A stretch of 64,000 nucleotides of DNA from Sphingobacterium sp. UBA7855 (GCA_002500745.1 DLST01000016.1:142638-206637); one strand, 5' to 3'. Shown: positions 37,039 to 47,150, counted from the stretch's first letter. The notes: generated by a model from the letters alone, not told the origin. Numbers and translations are program-made.

Positions 37039-38331
37039 ATGAAAAAAATATACAGTGTACTGGGGATGGCCCTATTGTGTGCTTCATGTAGTAAAGATGA
37101 TGTGTCGCAGATTATTGACCCGATTGTGGAATTGACCTATCCCCAAAAGGCAATAGCAACAGATCCAAAAGTATTAAGTGATATTAATGGTATAAAAGTG
37201 TATAATGGAGGCTATGGGTCATCGATGGTTCAAGATCCTACTGATAAATCCATATTTTATCTTTTAACTGATCGGGGACCGAATATTGATGGAACTGAAA
37301 GTGATAGCAAAGTATTTGCTACTCCAGCATTTGCACCACAGATCGGTAAATTTAGGTTAAAGGATAATACGCTAACATTGGAGTCTGTTATCGAATTAAA
37401 AAATAAAGATGGCTTGAAATTGAATGGTCTGCCAAATCCTGAAGGAAAGGGTGGTTCTGGGGAAAAAGCATTGGGGGTTGATGGTAAAGATCTAGGGAAA
37501 AGTGAGAATGGAATCGATTCCGAGGGACTAGCAAGGGCTGCGGATGGTTCTTGGTGGGTCAGTGACGAATATGGACCACATATTGTTCACTTTGACGTTT
37601 CGGGAAAAGAAATCGAACGGATTAATCCGTGGTCTACGGGTAAAAAGTTGCCTTTGGTATTTGCCAAACGTCGTCCTAATCGCGGAATGGAAGGTTTGAC
37701 AATTACCCCAGATGGAAAGACTCTAGTCGGTATCATGCAATTTCCACTGTATAATCCATCGAAAGATGCGATTAAAAACTCGTTGGCAATCCGTATTGTT
37801 ACGCTGGATATTGCGAGCGGCGCCACGAAACAATATGTCTATATGATGGAGCGTAGCGATTTGCAAGCTGTGAGTGAAATCGCTGCCGTGAGCAATTCAA
37901 CATTTATTGTCTTGGAACGCGATGGGGAATACGCGACAGAAGCAACTCGTTCTACTGTATTTAAGCGAATTTATAAAATAGATCTTTCTGGCGCAACAGA
38001 TATCTCGGATGCGAATAATACCGTAAATGGGAAATTATTTGACGGTAAAACTGTCGAGGAACTCAAAGACGCGGCTACATTGGCTAAATATAATATTAAA
38101 CCAGTCAATAAAACGTTGGTTGCCGATTTAATGACTGACATCAAGGAATTGTATCCGCATGATAAAGCAGAAGGCTTGGCTGTTATTCATCCATCTCTGA
38201 TTGCGGTATGTAATGATGATGATTTTGGGGTAACTGGAAAAGGTTTCTATGAGTCGAAAATATTGCCTTACATAAAGACTGTAGATAAAAACAGCATTTA
38301 TTTTGTTAAACTTAAGGACCCACTGAAATAG
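37039..38331 (+). CDS. Phytase-like esterase lipoprotein (PF13449 type)
   Basis: This 430-residue protein begins MKKIYSVLGMALLCASCSKDD, a lipoprotein signal with a CASC lipobox. The rest fits the esterase-like activity of phytase family, a beta-propeller: FYLLTDRGPNIDG, NGIDSEGLARAADGSWWVSDEYGPH, NRGMEGLTITPDGKTLVG and KAEGLAVIHPSLIAVCNDDD. It is predicted to sit on the periplasmic or outer-membrane surface. The family name does not prove phytase activity. It is a single gene with a strong terminator. The 339-bp gap upstream shows no clear TAnnTTTG box and no other gene. Confidence 0.88.
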   Translation: MKKIYSVLGMALLCASCSKDDVSQIIDPIVELTYPQKAIATDPKVLSDINGIKVYNGGYGSSMVQDPTDKSIFYLLTDRGPNIDGTESDSKVFATPAFAPQIGKFRLKDNTLTLESVIELKNKDGLKLNGLPNPEGKGGSGEKALGVDGKDLGKSENGIDSEGLARAADGSWWVSDEYGPHIVHFDVSGKEIERINPWSTGKKLPLVFAKRRPNRGMEGLTITPDGKTLVGIMQFPLYNPSKDAIKNSLAIRIVTLDIASGATKQYVYMMERSDLQAVSEIAAVSNSTFIVLERDGEYATEATRSTVFKRIYKIDLSGATDISDANNTVNGKLFDGKTVEELKDAATLAKYNIKPVNKTLVADLMTDIKELYPHDKAEGLAVIHPSLIAVCNDDDFGVTGKGFYESKILPYIKTVDKNSIYFVKLKDPLK

Positions 38332-38346
38332 GGACTAATGCCTGAT

Positions 38347-38386
38347 TATAAAAAGGTCCGTTAAATTCTCAACGGACCTTTTTATA
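38347..38386. terminator. Bidirectional terminator between the phytase-like gene and gltD
   Basis: A perfect 16-bp stem (38347-38362 with 38371-38386) has an 8-nt loop and A5/T5 tracts within the stem. It lies 16 nt after the plus-strand stop. Confidence 0.88.
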
Positions 38387-38482
38387 ATTTTATACTTTCC
38401 ACGCTTTTGCTCTTATCGCTAATGATTATACGATGGCTTAGTATACCACTTGTATGAACTTTTTGGCGAGCGCGGCCTACTT

Positions 38483-39943
38483 TTAAGCATTTATTGTGGT
38501 CAGGAAGTCTTTGCTTTCAAGCTCTGAATAACCCATTAGGTATTCATCGACTTTTCGAGCACATTCGCGTCCTTCGGATATGGCCCAAACAACCAAGGAT
38601 TGTCCCTTACGGCAGTCTCCGGCAGTAAAGATATTATCAATTGTCGTTTGGTAGTCTTTGTCATTTGCAAGGATATTTCCTTTTTCATCGACACGTACAC
38701 CTAACTGCTCTAAGAGCGTATGTTCAGTATGTTGATAACCTATAGCCAGTAATACGAGATCTGCCGGGATTTCACGGATTTCGGATTCGCCTAAGCGGGT
38801 TCTTCGTCCGAATTCATCCACTTCGTATTGAACCTCTTTGATTTTTACTGCTTTGATATGTCCATTTTCATCTTGAACGAATTCTTGGGTTTCTGTAGCC
38901 CAAAGTCTTTCACAGCCTTCTTCCTGCGAAGAGGATGTACCAAATGTAAGCTTATCCATTGGCCACGGATTACTCTTTAGCCTTTCTTTAGATGGCGTTG
39001 GTTTACGGGCAATCTGTGTGATACTTTTTGCACGGTGCCGGTTGGATGTACCTATACAGTCTGATCCAGTATCACCGTCGCCGATGACAATAACATGTTT
39101 GTCTGTTGCCAGGATGCGGTCTTGTTCGATCGTTATTCCGCTCACTTCTTTATTTTGTTGGGTCAAAAAGTCCATTGCAAAATGGATACCTTTGGCATCA
39201 TGTCCCGGTAATTGCATATGCCAGGGTACAGTTGATCCTGTTGCCAATACAATAGCGTCATAAGCTTTTAGTTCGTAAATACTTGTATCTTTGCCAACTT
39301 CTGTATTCACCTTGAATTCGATTCCAGATTCTTTCATGAGGTGGATACGACGATCAATCACTGATTTTTCTAATTTAAAATCCGGAATACCGTAGCGTAG
39401 TAATCCTCCGACCTGATCATCACGTTCGAAGACGACAACATCGTGTCCTGCTTTGTTAAGCTGTGCTGCAGCGGCAAGTCCTGCAGGACCAGAGCCGATC
39501 ACAGCAACGCGTTTGCCTGTTTTTAAATAACTTTTGTGCGCTTTGACATAGCCTTTTTTGAAAGCGATCTCAATAATATGTTTCTCAATCTCTTCAATAG
39601 TGATCGGAGTACTATGTATACCCAGTACACAAGCCGACTCACACGGTGCCGGACATATTCTGCCTGTAAATTCGGGGAAGTTATTGGTGGAGGATAAAAT
39701 CTGATAGGCCTCTTCCCATTTTCCATCGTATACAGCATCATTAAATTCAGGGATAACATTGCCCAATGGACAGCCTGAATGGCAGAATGGAATACCGCAA
39801 TCCATACAGCGCGCGGCCTGCTTATTAAGTTCATTCTCAGAATAACCTTTGTTAAATTCCTTGAAGTGCTGTACGCGTGCTTCGACAGCTTCTTTTGGTG
39901 GAAGCACGCGCTCAAATTCTTTAAAACCTGTAATTTTTCCCAT
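38483..39943 (-). CDS. gltD: Glutamate synthase small subunit
   Basis: GltD oxidises NADPH and feeds electrons to GltB. The 486 residues carry two N-terminal 4Fe-4S cysteine groups: RCMDCGIPFCHSGCPLGN near residues 41-55 and RICPAPCESACVL near 95. The FAD-binding site is VIGSGPAGLAAAAQL and the NADP site is VIGDGDTGSDC. A second FAD contact, NIFTAGDCRKGQSL, lies near the end. The length is normal. gltB lies 17 nt upstream, and the two form an operon. Confidence 0.96.
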   Translation of the reverse strand: MGKITGFKEFERVLPPKEAVEARVQHFKEFNKGYSENELNKQAARCMDCGIPFCHSGCPLGNVIPEFNDAVYDGKWEEAYQILSSTNNFPEFTGRICPAPCESACVLGIHSTPITIEEIEKHIIEIAFKKGYVKAHKSYLKTGKRVAVIGSGPAGLAAAAQLNKAGHDVVVFERDDQVGGLLRYGIPDFKLEKSVIDRRIHLMKESGIEFKVNTEVGKDTSIYELKAYDAIVLATGSTVPWHMQLPGHDAKGIHFAMDFLTQQNKEVSGITIEQDRILATDKHVIVIGDGDTGSDCIGTSNRHRAKSITQIARKPTPSKERLKSNPWPMDKLTFGTSSSQEEGCERLWATETQEFVQDENGHIKAVKIKEVQYEVDEFGRRTRLGESEIREIPADLVLLAIGYQHTEHTLLEQLGVRVDEKGNILANDKDYQTTIDNIFTAGDCRKGQSLVVWAISEGRECARKVDEYLMGYSELESKDFLTTINA

Positions 39944-39960
39944 GATTTGTGCTTCCTATA

Positions 39961-42900
39961 TTATGCTTCAACCAATTTTTGACGAATGACATTTTTGTAT
40001 TCTCTTGGGAATACCTTAATGAATTTATTTTTTTCTCTCGACCAGTTTTGTAGAATGAAATCTGCTCTGCGACTATTGGTCAGCAAGATATGACGTTTTA
40101 ACAAGGCAATGATTGCGGTTTCGTCTTCACTTTCCAATGGATCTAAGTCAACCATTTCCTGATTACAATTATCGCGGAAATCTTCGTTAATGTCGTAGAT
40201 CCATGCGATACCGCCGCTCATTCCGGCAGCAAAGTTACGACCTGTTGCGCCCAAGATCAGTGCACGGCCCCCAGTCATGTATTCACAGCCATGGTCACCA
40301 ACACCCTCAACTACCGCTGTTGCACCTGAGTTACGTACAGCAAAGCGTTCGCCGGCCTGTCCGTTGACGAATAGATGACCTGATGTTGCACCAAATAGTG
40401 CTACGTTACCGATAATGATATTATCTTCCGGTACAAGAGCACTTTCTGCAACGGGATAGATGGCTAGCTGAGCTCCTGATAGCCCTTTTCCAACATAATC
40501 ATTGGCTTCACCTTGTAACTCAAATGAAAGTCCTTTGGTCGAAAATGCGCCGAAGCTCTGTCCGGCCGAACCTTCAAATTTGAAATTGATGGTATTATCA
40601 GGTAGGCCTTCAGAACCATAGAGTTTTGATATTTCATTAGACAGCATTGTTCCGATGGTACGGTCTGTATTTTTTACTTTAAAGGTGCCAAATACAGGTG
40701 TTTTGGTATCAAGAGCCAATTTAGACTGCTTCAATAAGCCCCAATCCAAGATCATGGCCATACCGTGATCCTGCTCCTCGGTATTGTATAATGATTGCCC
40801 AGGCTCGTTTCGCTCTACGTGCAATATATCGGTAAAGTCAATTTTCTTTGCTTTCCAATGATCTATATTTTCACGTTTTTTTAGGAATTGAGCTCGTCCA
40901 ACCATTTCGTTGATGGTGCGAAAGCCTAGATACGCCATTGTTTCGCGCACTTCTTCTGCCAAGAAAGTGAATAAGTTGACAATATCTTCTGGTTTTCCGG
41001 AGAATAATTTACGCAGTTCTGGATCTTGAGTTGCAACACCTACAGGGCAGGTATTCAGGTGGCATTTACGCATCATGATACAGCCGCCGGCAACTAGGGC
41101 AGCAGTGGACACACCCCACTCTTCGGCTCCTAATAGTGTAGCAATGATGATGTCACGACCTGTTTTTACCTGACCATCAGCTTGAAGCACGACGCGACTG
41201 CGCAATTTGTTTTTAACAAGTGTCTGATGCGCTTCTGCAAGGCCTAATTCCCAAGGAAGACCGGCATGTTTGATTGAACTGATTGGGGATGCGCCTGTAC
41301 CGCCGTCAAAACCTGCAATGAGGATGACATCGGCGTGCGCTTTTGCAACTCCGGCAGCAATGGTACCAACACCTGCTTTAGAGACCAATTTTACGTTGAT
41401 TCTTGCTTGACGATTGGCATTTTTTAGGTCAAAGATCAGCTGGGCTAAATCTTCGATGGAGTAAATATCGTGATGGGGTGGTGGTGAAATCAGGCCGACA
41501 CCCGGTGTAGAGTGTCTGGTCTTTGCAATCCAGGCATCCACTTTGGGACCAGGTAATTGACCACCTTCTCCCGGTTTGGCACCTTGGGCCATCTTGATTT
41601 GTAGTTCGTCCGCTTGTGTCAGGTAATTGGACGTGACACCAAAACGAGCCGAGGCAACTTGTTTAATTGCTGAACGCATGGAATCTCCATTTGGGAGTGG
41701 TTTATAACGCAGTTCATCCTCTCCACCTTCACCGGTATTGGATTTTGCTCCGATGCGGTTCATGGCGATGGCAAGGGTACTATGCGCTTCGTGGGAAATT
41801 GACCCAAAGGACATCGCTCCGGTTGCGAAACGTTTTAGAATTTCACTAGCAGGTTCTACTTGCTCCAATGGAATAGAATTGCGATGTTTTGCAAAGTCCA
41901 ACAATCCACGAAGGGTAAACATATGTTCTTTTTGCTCGTTGATTTTCTGCGCGTATTTTTTATAGGTTGCGTAGTCTCCAGTGCGACAGGCCTGTTGCAA
42001 GAGGTGAATCGTGTCAGGATTCCAAAGGTGGCCCTCACCGCGGCGTTTCCATTGGTAAATACCGCCTTCTGGCAATAGATTTTGCGGGGTACGGCTTTTT
42101 TCAAATCCACGCCAGTGTTTTGAGAGCGCTTCTTTGGCAAGATCATCTAATGTCATGCCGCCGATACGTGAGACTGCTCCGCAGAAAAATTTATCAACAA
42201 CGGATTTGTCGATGCCGAGTACCTCGAAGATCTGTGCTCCGTGGTAGGATTGCAATGTGGAGATCCCCATTTTGGAGAAAATTTTCAACAAACCATTGTT
42301 GACGGCCTTGACGTAGTTTTTGGATAATTCTGGCCAAGTGAGCTCTGTATCTAAGGTGTTTTGTTCCTTCATGGTACGGATGCTTGCCAGTGCCATATAA
42401 GGGTTGATCGCAGTGGCACCAAATGCCAATAAGCAGGCAAAATGGTGCACTTCCCAAGCATCACCGGCTTCGACCACTAGACCTACTGCGCCGCGATTTC
42501 CGGTTTTGATCAAATGGTGGTGCACAGCTGATACAGCAAGTAAGGAAGGGATCGCAGCATGTTTGGAGTCGATTGCGCGATCCGAAAGGATTAAGACTTC
42601 AAAACCATCACGTACAGCATCATCAGCATAGCGACACAGGCGCTCTAAACCTGCTTCTAATGCCCCGGGTTTGCCATCCGAGCGGAAGTAAGATTGAATG
42701 GTTTTTGCCTGGAATAAACCTGTATCGATGGAACGCAATTTCTCCAGTTCTTTGGAGGTCAAAATCGGATGCGGTAAGGTTACGCAGTGACAGAATTTCT
42801 TGTCCTCGATCAGGATATTACCTGCATTACCAATGAAAGTCGCTAAACTCATGACCAGACGTTCGCGAATCGGATCTATTGGTGGGTTGGTTACCTGGGC

Positions 42901-44475
42901 AAAGAATTGCTTAAAGTAACTTGAGATATGCTGTGGTTGATCGGAAAGAATGGCTAGCGGAACATCGGAACCCATTGAGCCCGTCGGCTCATATCCTGTT
43001 AGCGCCATTGGGGTCAGGATAGTTTCCAGGTCCTCACGAGAGAAACCAAATGTTTTTTGATATTTGAAAACAGATTCTTTGGAAAGATAGGTATAGGTTA
43101 CACGAGGTTCTTCCAATTCTTCCAGCTTGATTTTGTAATTATCCAACCAATCGCTGTAGGGTTGTTGATTGATCAATTGATCTTTTACTTCTTTATCGGT
43201 AAGGATACGGCCCTGTTCCATGTCGACAAGAAAAATCTTGCCTGCTTGTTGTCTGCCTTTTTTGATGATGGTAGATTCTTCGATTGGAAGTGCACCTGCT
43301 TCAGAAGCAACCACGACACGGTCGTCTGAGGTTACGGCATAACGAAGTGGACGTAAGCCGTTGCGGTCTAATGTAGCGCCAATGTGTTTACCATCGGTAA
43401 AACAAAGTGCTGCAGGACCATCCCAAGGTTCCATTAATGTGGCGTGATATTCGTAGAAAGCACGTTTTAACGGATCCATTTGTGTGTTGCCATCCCAAGC
43501 TTCAGGAACTAACATTAACATGACATGGGTTAAACTACGGCCGCTATGTAAAAGCAATTCGGCAACATTATCGAGACATGCAGAGTCTGATTGACCACGG
43601 TCTACAACAGGAAGCAGGATTTCCATTTCCTCTTCTGTAAAGTAAGGCGATGATAATGCACGCATGCCTGCATAAAACCAATTGAGGTTACCTGTCAGGG
43701 TGTTGATCTCGCCATTGTGTGCCAACATACGGAAAGGCTGTGCGAGTGACCATGAAGGGAATGTATTGGTTGAAAAACGCGAGTGAACTAAGCCAAAAGC
43801 AGATACTACACGAGGATCGCGTAAATCGAGATAATAGGTTCCGACTTGGTATGTTGTTAATTGACCTTTGTAAATAATTGTTTTGCAAGAAAGGGATGCA
43901 AAGTAAAGTGGGAGAGGGTATTCTTGTTGTTGTTTAACTTTTTGGATGATCAGGCGACGTAATACAAAAAGCTTGCGTTCAAATTCTTCAGTGTTTGAAA
44001 CGCCGTCCGGTCTGCTGACAAAAAATTGGACAATCTCGGGTTCCGCACTGAGCGCTGTTGGTCCAATACCTTCACGATTGACAGGTACTGGACGGTAACC
44101 AAGGAATTTCATACCCCTCTCTACTGCCGCCTCTTCAATTAAATCCCGACATATTTTGTTCATGTCTTCTTCTTTAGGAAGAAAAACCATACCTGTGCCA
44201 TAATAACCTGGCTCCTCCAATTGTATACCCAAGCTGATACATTCTTCCCATAAAAATTCATGCGGAAGTTGGATCATGATACCTGCTCCGTCACCACTTT
44301 CTGGGTCACAGCCACAAGCACCGCGGTGTTCCATGTTTTCCAACATGGTCAATGCATCCTTTACTTGTGCGTGTGATTTATTCCCTTTGATATGGGCGAC
44401 AAAGCCTACCCCACAGGCGTCATGCTCAAAATTAGGGTCGTAGAGGCCCTCCGTTTTCGGTCTTTGTTGAATCAT
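39961..44475 (-). CDS. gltB: Glutamate synthase large subunit
   Basis: GltB makes two glutamates from glutamine and 2-oxoglutarate. The 1504 residues begin with a short propeptide and then the class II amidotransferase with nucleophile Cys21 (HDACGVGF). The central domain and the FMN-binding synthase domain (GEGGEDELRY, ISPPPHHDIYSIEDLAQL, GFDGGTGASPISSIKHAG) follow. The 3Fe-4S cluster cysteines lie in CIMMRKCHLNTCPVG near residue 1130. A C-terminal GXGXG beta-helix closes the protein. It pairs with gltD. The 306-bp gap upstream is AT-rich and must hold the divergent promoters for gltB and the epimerase, but no perfect TAnnTTTG box is seen for either. Confidence 0.97.
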   Translation of the reverse strand: MIQQRPKTEGLYDPNFEHDACGVGFVAHIKGNKSHAQVKDALTMLENMEHRGACGCDPESGDGAGIMIQLPHEFLWEECISLGIQLEEPGYYGTGMVFLPKEEDMNKICRDLIEEAAVERGMKFLGYRPVPVNREGIGPTALSAEPEIVQFFVSRPDGVSNTEEFERKLFVLRRLIIQKVKQQQEYPLPLYFASLSCKTIIYKGQLTTYQVGTYYLDLRDPRVVSAFGLVHSRFSTNTFPSWSLAQPFRMLAHNGEINTLTGNLNWFYAGMRALSSPYFTEEEMEILLPVVDRGQSDSACLDNVAELLLHSGRSLTHVMLMLVPEAWDGNTQMDPLKRAFYEYHATLMEPWDGPAALCFTDGKHIGATLDRNGLRPLRYAVTSDDRVVVASEAGALPIEESTIIKKGRQQAGKIFLVDMEQGRILTDKEVKDQLINQQPYSDWLDNYKIKLEELEEPRVTYTYLSKESVFKYQKTFGFSREDLETILTPMALTGYEPTGSMGSDVPLAILSDQPQHISSYFKQFFAQVTNPPIDPIRERLVMSLATFIGNAGNILIEDKKFCHCVTLPHPILTSKELEKLRSIDTGLFQAKTIQSYFRSDGKPGALEAGLERLCRYADDAVRDGFEVLILSDRAIDSKHAAIPSLLAVSAVHHHLIKTGNRGAVGLVVEAGDAWEVHHFACLLAFGATAINPYMALASIRTMKEQNTLDTELTWPELSKNYVKAVNNGLLKIFSKMGISTLQSYHGAQIFEVLGIDKSVVDKFFCGAVSRIGGMTLDDLAKEALSKHWRGFEKSRTPQNLLPEGGIYQWKRRGEGHLWNPDTIHLLQQACRTGDYATYKKYAQKINEQKEHMFTLRGLLDFAKHRNSIPLEQVEPASEILKRFATGAMSFGSISHEAHSTLAIAMNRIGAKSNTGEGGEDELRYKPLPNGDSMRSAIKQVASARFGVTSNYLTQADELQIKMAQGAKPGEGGQLPGPKVDAWIAKTRHSTPGVGLISPPPHHDIYSIEDLAQLIFDLKNANRQARINVKLVSKAGVGTIAAGVAKAHADVILIAGFDGGTGASPISSIKHAGLPWELGLAEAHQTLVKNKLRSRVVLQADGQVKTGRDIIIATLLGAEEWGVSTAALVAGGCIMMRKCHLNTCPVGVATQDPELRKLFSGKPEDIVNLFTFLAEEVRETMAYLGFRTINEMVGRAQFLKKRENIDHWKAKKIDFTDILHVERNEPGQSLYNTEEQDHGMAMILDWGLLKQSKLALDTKTPVFGTFKVKNTDRTIGTMLSNEISKLYGSEGLPDNTINFKFEGSAGQSFGAFSTKGLSFELQGEANDYVGKGLSGAQLAIYPVAESALVPEDNIIIGNVALFGATSGHLFVNGQAGERFAVRNSGATAVVEGVGDHGCEYMTGGRALILGATGRNFAAGMSGGIAWIYDINEDFRDNCNQEMVDLDPLESEDETAIIALLKRHILLTNSRRADFILQNWSREKNKFIKVFPREYKNVIRQKLVEA

Positions 44476-44678
44476 CTTTCCTTTTCAAATATTATACATT
44501 GCTAATATAGGAATAAAAAACGTAAATATTGTAAATATTCTAATGAAAATCTGTTTAATTTGATTTTATCATTTCTTTTGAAGTGTTTTGTTGCTGATAT
44601 TGTATTTAATATCTACGGCTGTTGATAACTGTTTACGCAGACTTTAAATATGCGTGATTTGGCAATATTTTTTTGCGG

Positions 44679-44699
44679 GATATGGGAAACACATCCCAA
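44679..44699. repeat. Imperfect palindrome upstream of the epimerase gene
   Basis: GGGATATG and CACATCCC flank GGAAA, with one mismatched pair. It lies about 83 nt before the epimerase start, in the gltB/epimerase divergent gap, and might be a regulator site. Confidence 0.35.
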
Positions 44700-44781
44700 G
44701 ATTGCGATAATATATATAAATTAGGCAAAATATTGCATATCCTTTATACGGTATCACTATGGCTTAAGTAAAGAGAAAAAG

Positions 44782-45879
44782 ATGAAAATAACTGAAATTG
44801 AAATTTATCGATTGAGTATTCCAATGGAACCTTTTGTGATTGCGACTGGTACGATGGATTATGCTCAGAATACGTTTATACGCATTCATACTGACGCCAA
44901 CTTATATGGTGTGGGCGAATGTTCTGCCTTTCCGATGATCGTTGGAGAAACACAAGATACTTGCTTAGTTCTGGCAAGAGATTTTGCAAAGATCTGGAAG
45001 GGGCGCGATCCTTTGGCCATAGAAGAGCGTTTGGCTGAATTGGATTTGTATATTGCCGGTAACAAAACGATCAAATCGGCTTTTGATATGGCCTTGTATG
45101 ATTTGGCCGCCAAACGTGCTGGTCTACCGCTTTATCAGTTTCTAAAGGGAACGAAACGAGAAATTACGACAGATATCACTTTAGGAATTGCGTCTCCGGA
45201 AGAGATGGCGCTGAAGGCAAAGCGTTTAAAAGACGAAGGTGCGGTCATGTTGAAAGTTAAACTGGGGAAGGAGCCAAAAACGGATATTGCACGCATTCGT
45301 GAAATACGTAAGGCTGTTGGATTCGAAATGCCTATTCGCGTGGATGCAAATCAAGGCTGGTCTTATGCGGGGGCAATAGAAGCTTTGCAGGGGCTGGAAC
45401 CTTTTAAGATACAATTTTGTGAACAACCAATGCGTACCTGGGATGACGAATATTTACCGCAATTGCGCACAGAAACTATTGTTCCCGTGATGGCGGATGA
45501 ATCTGTTTATTCTCACCATGACGCAGAGCGTCTCTGTAAAGCTGATGCTTGCGATTATATCAATATTAAATTTTCGAAATCAGGAGGTATTCAAGAGGCC
45601 TTAAAAATTAATCATATTGCCGCGGAATACGGCATTACTTGTATGATCGGAGGAATGCTGGAATCTCGATTGGCTTTGGCTGCTAAGGTACATTTCGCGT
45701 ATGCTGCACCAAATGTCAAGTTTTTTGATCTGGACACGTGTATGGTTGGCCATCTGGAGGATCCTGTTATCGGTGGTATTCAGTATGACGGATACAAAAT
45801 ACATATTTCAGACGAAATTGGTATCGGGGCCGATATAGACCAAGGGTTCTTAGACCGTTGTGAGAAATGGATCATTTAA
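44782..45879 (+). CDS. Enolase-superfamily dipeptide epimerase (L-Ala-D/L-Glu epimerase-like)
   Basis: This 365-residue protein is a muconate-lactonising-type enolase-superfamily member. The catalytic Lys pair is in MLKVKLGK (about residues 157-164). The metal ligands lie in RVDANQGW, CEQPM and ADESVYS, and a further Lys in IKFSKSGG. TLGIASPEEM and CMIGGMLESRL match the L-Ala-D/L-Glu epimerase group, which reworks murein peptides. No murein-peptide transporter or peptidase gene is beside it, so the substrate is inferred from motifs only. It is divergent from gltB. Confidence 0.85.
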   Translation: MKITEIEIYRLSIPMEPFVIATGTMDYAQNTFIRIHTDANLYGVGECSAFPMIVGETQDTCLVLARDFAKIWKGRDPLAIEERLAELDLYIAGNKTIKSAFDMALYDLAAKRAGLPLYQFLKGTKREITTDITLGIASPEEMALKAKRLKDEGAVMLKVKLGKEPKTDIARIREIRKAVGFEMPIRVDANQGWSYAGAIEALQGLEPFKIQFCEQPMRTWDDEYLPQLRTETIVPVMADESVYSHHDAERLCKADACDYINIKFSKSGGIQEALKINHIAAEYGITCMIGGMLESRLALAAKVHFAYAAPNVKFFDLDTCMVGHLEDPVIGGIQYDGYKIHISDEIGIGADIDQGFLDRCEKWII

Positions 45880-45889
45880 ATTGTGGTAA

Positions 45890-46003
45890 ATGATGAATAG
45901 TATGAACTGGGGAATAGGGATACAAGAGATTGTTGTGCTGATTATTATTGTTATCTTTTTGGTAGCGGCCTATTTGTTTTTCTCTAAGTTGTTGAGAAAG
46001 TAG
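45890..46003 (+). CDS. Candidate 37-residue single-helix membrane protein
   Basis: This short frame starts with ATG ATG 10 nt after the epimerase stop; a third ATG is at 45902. The product has a short polar start (MNWGIGIQE), one strongly hydrophobic helix of about 20 residues, and a basic end (SKLLRK). The composition and the charge pattern look like a real small membrane protein and recall the first helix of TatA-like proteins, but the amphipathic second helix is missing. It is likely co-transcribed with the epimerase. Confidence 0.5.
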   Translation: MMNSMNWGIGIQEIVVLIIIVIFLVAAYLFFSKLLRK

Positions 46004-46078
46004 GTTTAGTTGGCTTTAAAAAAAATGTGTTCTATACGCGTTTTGAATCTCTATTGGGACGAAATAGATTATATTCAG

Positions 46079-46086
46079 TACCTTTG
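46079..46086 (+). promoter_or_regulatory. TAnnTTTG -7 box of the deoxyhypusine-synthase-like gene
   Basis: TACCTTTG lies 35 nt before the ATG, with TTG at 46054-46056 as the -33 element (22-nt spacing). It is embedded in the small palindrome GTACC-TTTGC-GGTAC. Confidence 0.6.
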
Positions 46087-46121
46087 CGGTACTTATTATT
46101 TTATAAAAGTTAGAAAATATC

Positions 46122-47102
46122 ATGAGTACTCAAAAAGGACCTATTTCTCAATTTATTGAGCATAATTACCGTCACTTTAACGCAGCTGCATTAGTAGATG
46201 CTGCAAAAGGTTACGAGGAACATCTATTGGATGGTGGAAAAATGTTGATCTCTTTGGGAGGTGCAATGTCTACCGCCGAATTGGGTGTTTCTTTGGCAGA
46301 AATGATCCGTCAAGATAAAGTACACTTTATTTCTTGTACTGGTGCTAATTTGGAAGAGGATGTGATGAACCTTGTGGCACACTCACACTACAAAAGAATC
46401 CCGAATTATAGAGATTTGACAGCTGAGCAAGAAAGAGAGTTATTGGATAACCACTATAACCGTGTGACAGATACTTGTATTCCGGAAGAGGAAGCTTTCC
46501 GTCGTTTGCAGAAACATCTTGAAGATGTTTGGCATGCTGCTGAGGCTAAAGGTGAGCGTTACTTACCACATGAGTTTCTTTATCAGGTTGTTAACTCTGG
46601 TGTGTTGGAGCAATATTATGAAATCGACCCAAAAGATTCTTGGATTGTTGCTGCTGCTGAGAAAAATTTACCAATTGTATGTCCAGGATGGGAAGATTCA
46701 ACGACAGGTAATATCTTCGCTTCCAATGTGATCAAAGGTAAATTGAAGGCGAGTACGGTTAAATCTGGTATTGAGTACATGATTTACTTGACAGAGTGGT
46801 ACCGTAACAACTCAGCAGGTAAAGGTGTTGGATTTTTCCAAATCGCAGGTGGTATTTCTGGTGACTTCCCAATCTGTGTAGTTCCGATGATGTATCAAGA
46901 TCTTGAATGGGAAGAAGTACCTTTCTGGGCTTATTTCTGTCAAATTTCGGATTCAACAACTTCGTATGGTTCTTACTCTGGTGCTGTTCCAAACGAGAAA
47001 ATCACTTGGGGCAAATTAGATATTGATACTCCTAAATTTATCGTAGAATCTGATGCGACAATCGTTGCGCCATTAATCTTCTCGTATATCTTAGGTCATT
47101 AA
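46122..47102 (+). CDS. Deoxyhypusine synthase family protein
   Basis: This 326-residue protein matches the deoxyhypusine synthase fold. MLISLGGAMSTAELGVSLAEMI corresponds to the NAD/spermidine-binding start, and FISCTGANLEEDVMNL follows. SGAVPNEKITWGKLDIDTPK near the C-terminus has the Lys that aligns with the catalytic Lys of the eukaryotic enzyme. Bacteria lack eIF5A, so the true reaction is probably another spermidine-dependent transfer, such as homospermidine synthesis; some bacterial members do this. No polyamine gene is adjacent. A good terminator follows. Confidence 0.87.
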   Translation: MSTQKGPISQFIEHNYRHFNAAALVDAAKGYEEHLLDGGKMLISLGGAMSTAELGVSLAEMIRQDKVHFISCTGANLEEDVMNLVAHSHYKRIPNYRDLTAEQERELLDNHYNRVTDTCIPEEEAFRRLQKHLEDVWHAAEAKGERYLPHEFLYQVVNSGVLEQYYEIDPKDSWIVAAAEKNLPIVCPGWEDSTTGNIFASNVIKGKLKASTVKSGIEYMIYLTEWYRNNSAGKGVGFFQIAGGISGDFPICVVPMMYQDLEWEEVPFWAYFCQISDSTTSYGSYSGAVPNEKITWGKLDIDTPKFIVESDATIVAPLIFSYILGH

Positions 47103-47118
47103 TCTTTTTGACATACAG

Positions 47119-47150
47119 AAAGGAGCGATTCTTCGCTCCTTTTTCTTTTC
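47119..47150 (+). terminator. Rho-independent terminator after the DHS-like gene
   Basis: A 10-bp stem (AAAGGAGCGA at 47119-47128 with 47133-47142) closes a TTCT loop, followed by TTCTTTTC. It lies 16 nt after the stop. Confidence 0.85.

Noticed and set aside
39523..39915. 130-codon frame antisense phase inside gltD
   Set aside because: Shares the gltD DNA in another frame; gltD has full conserved motifs.
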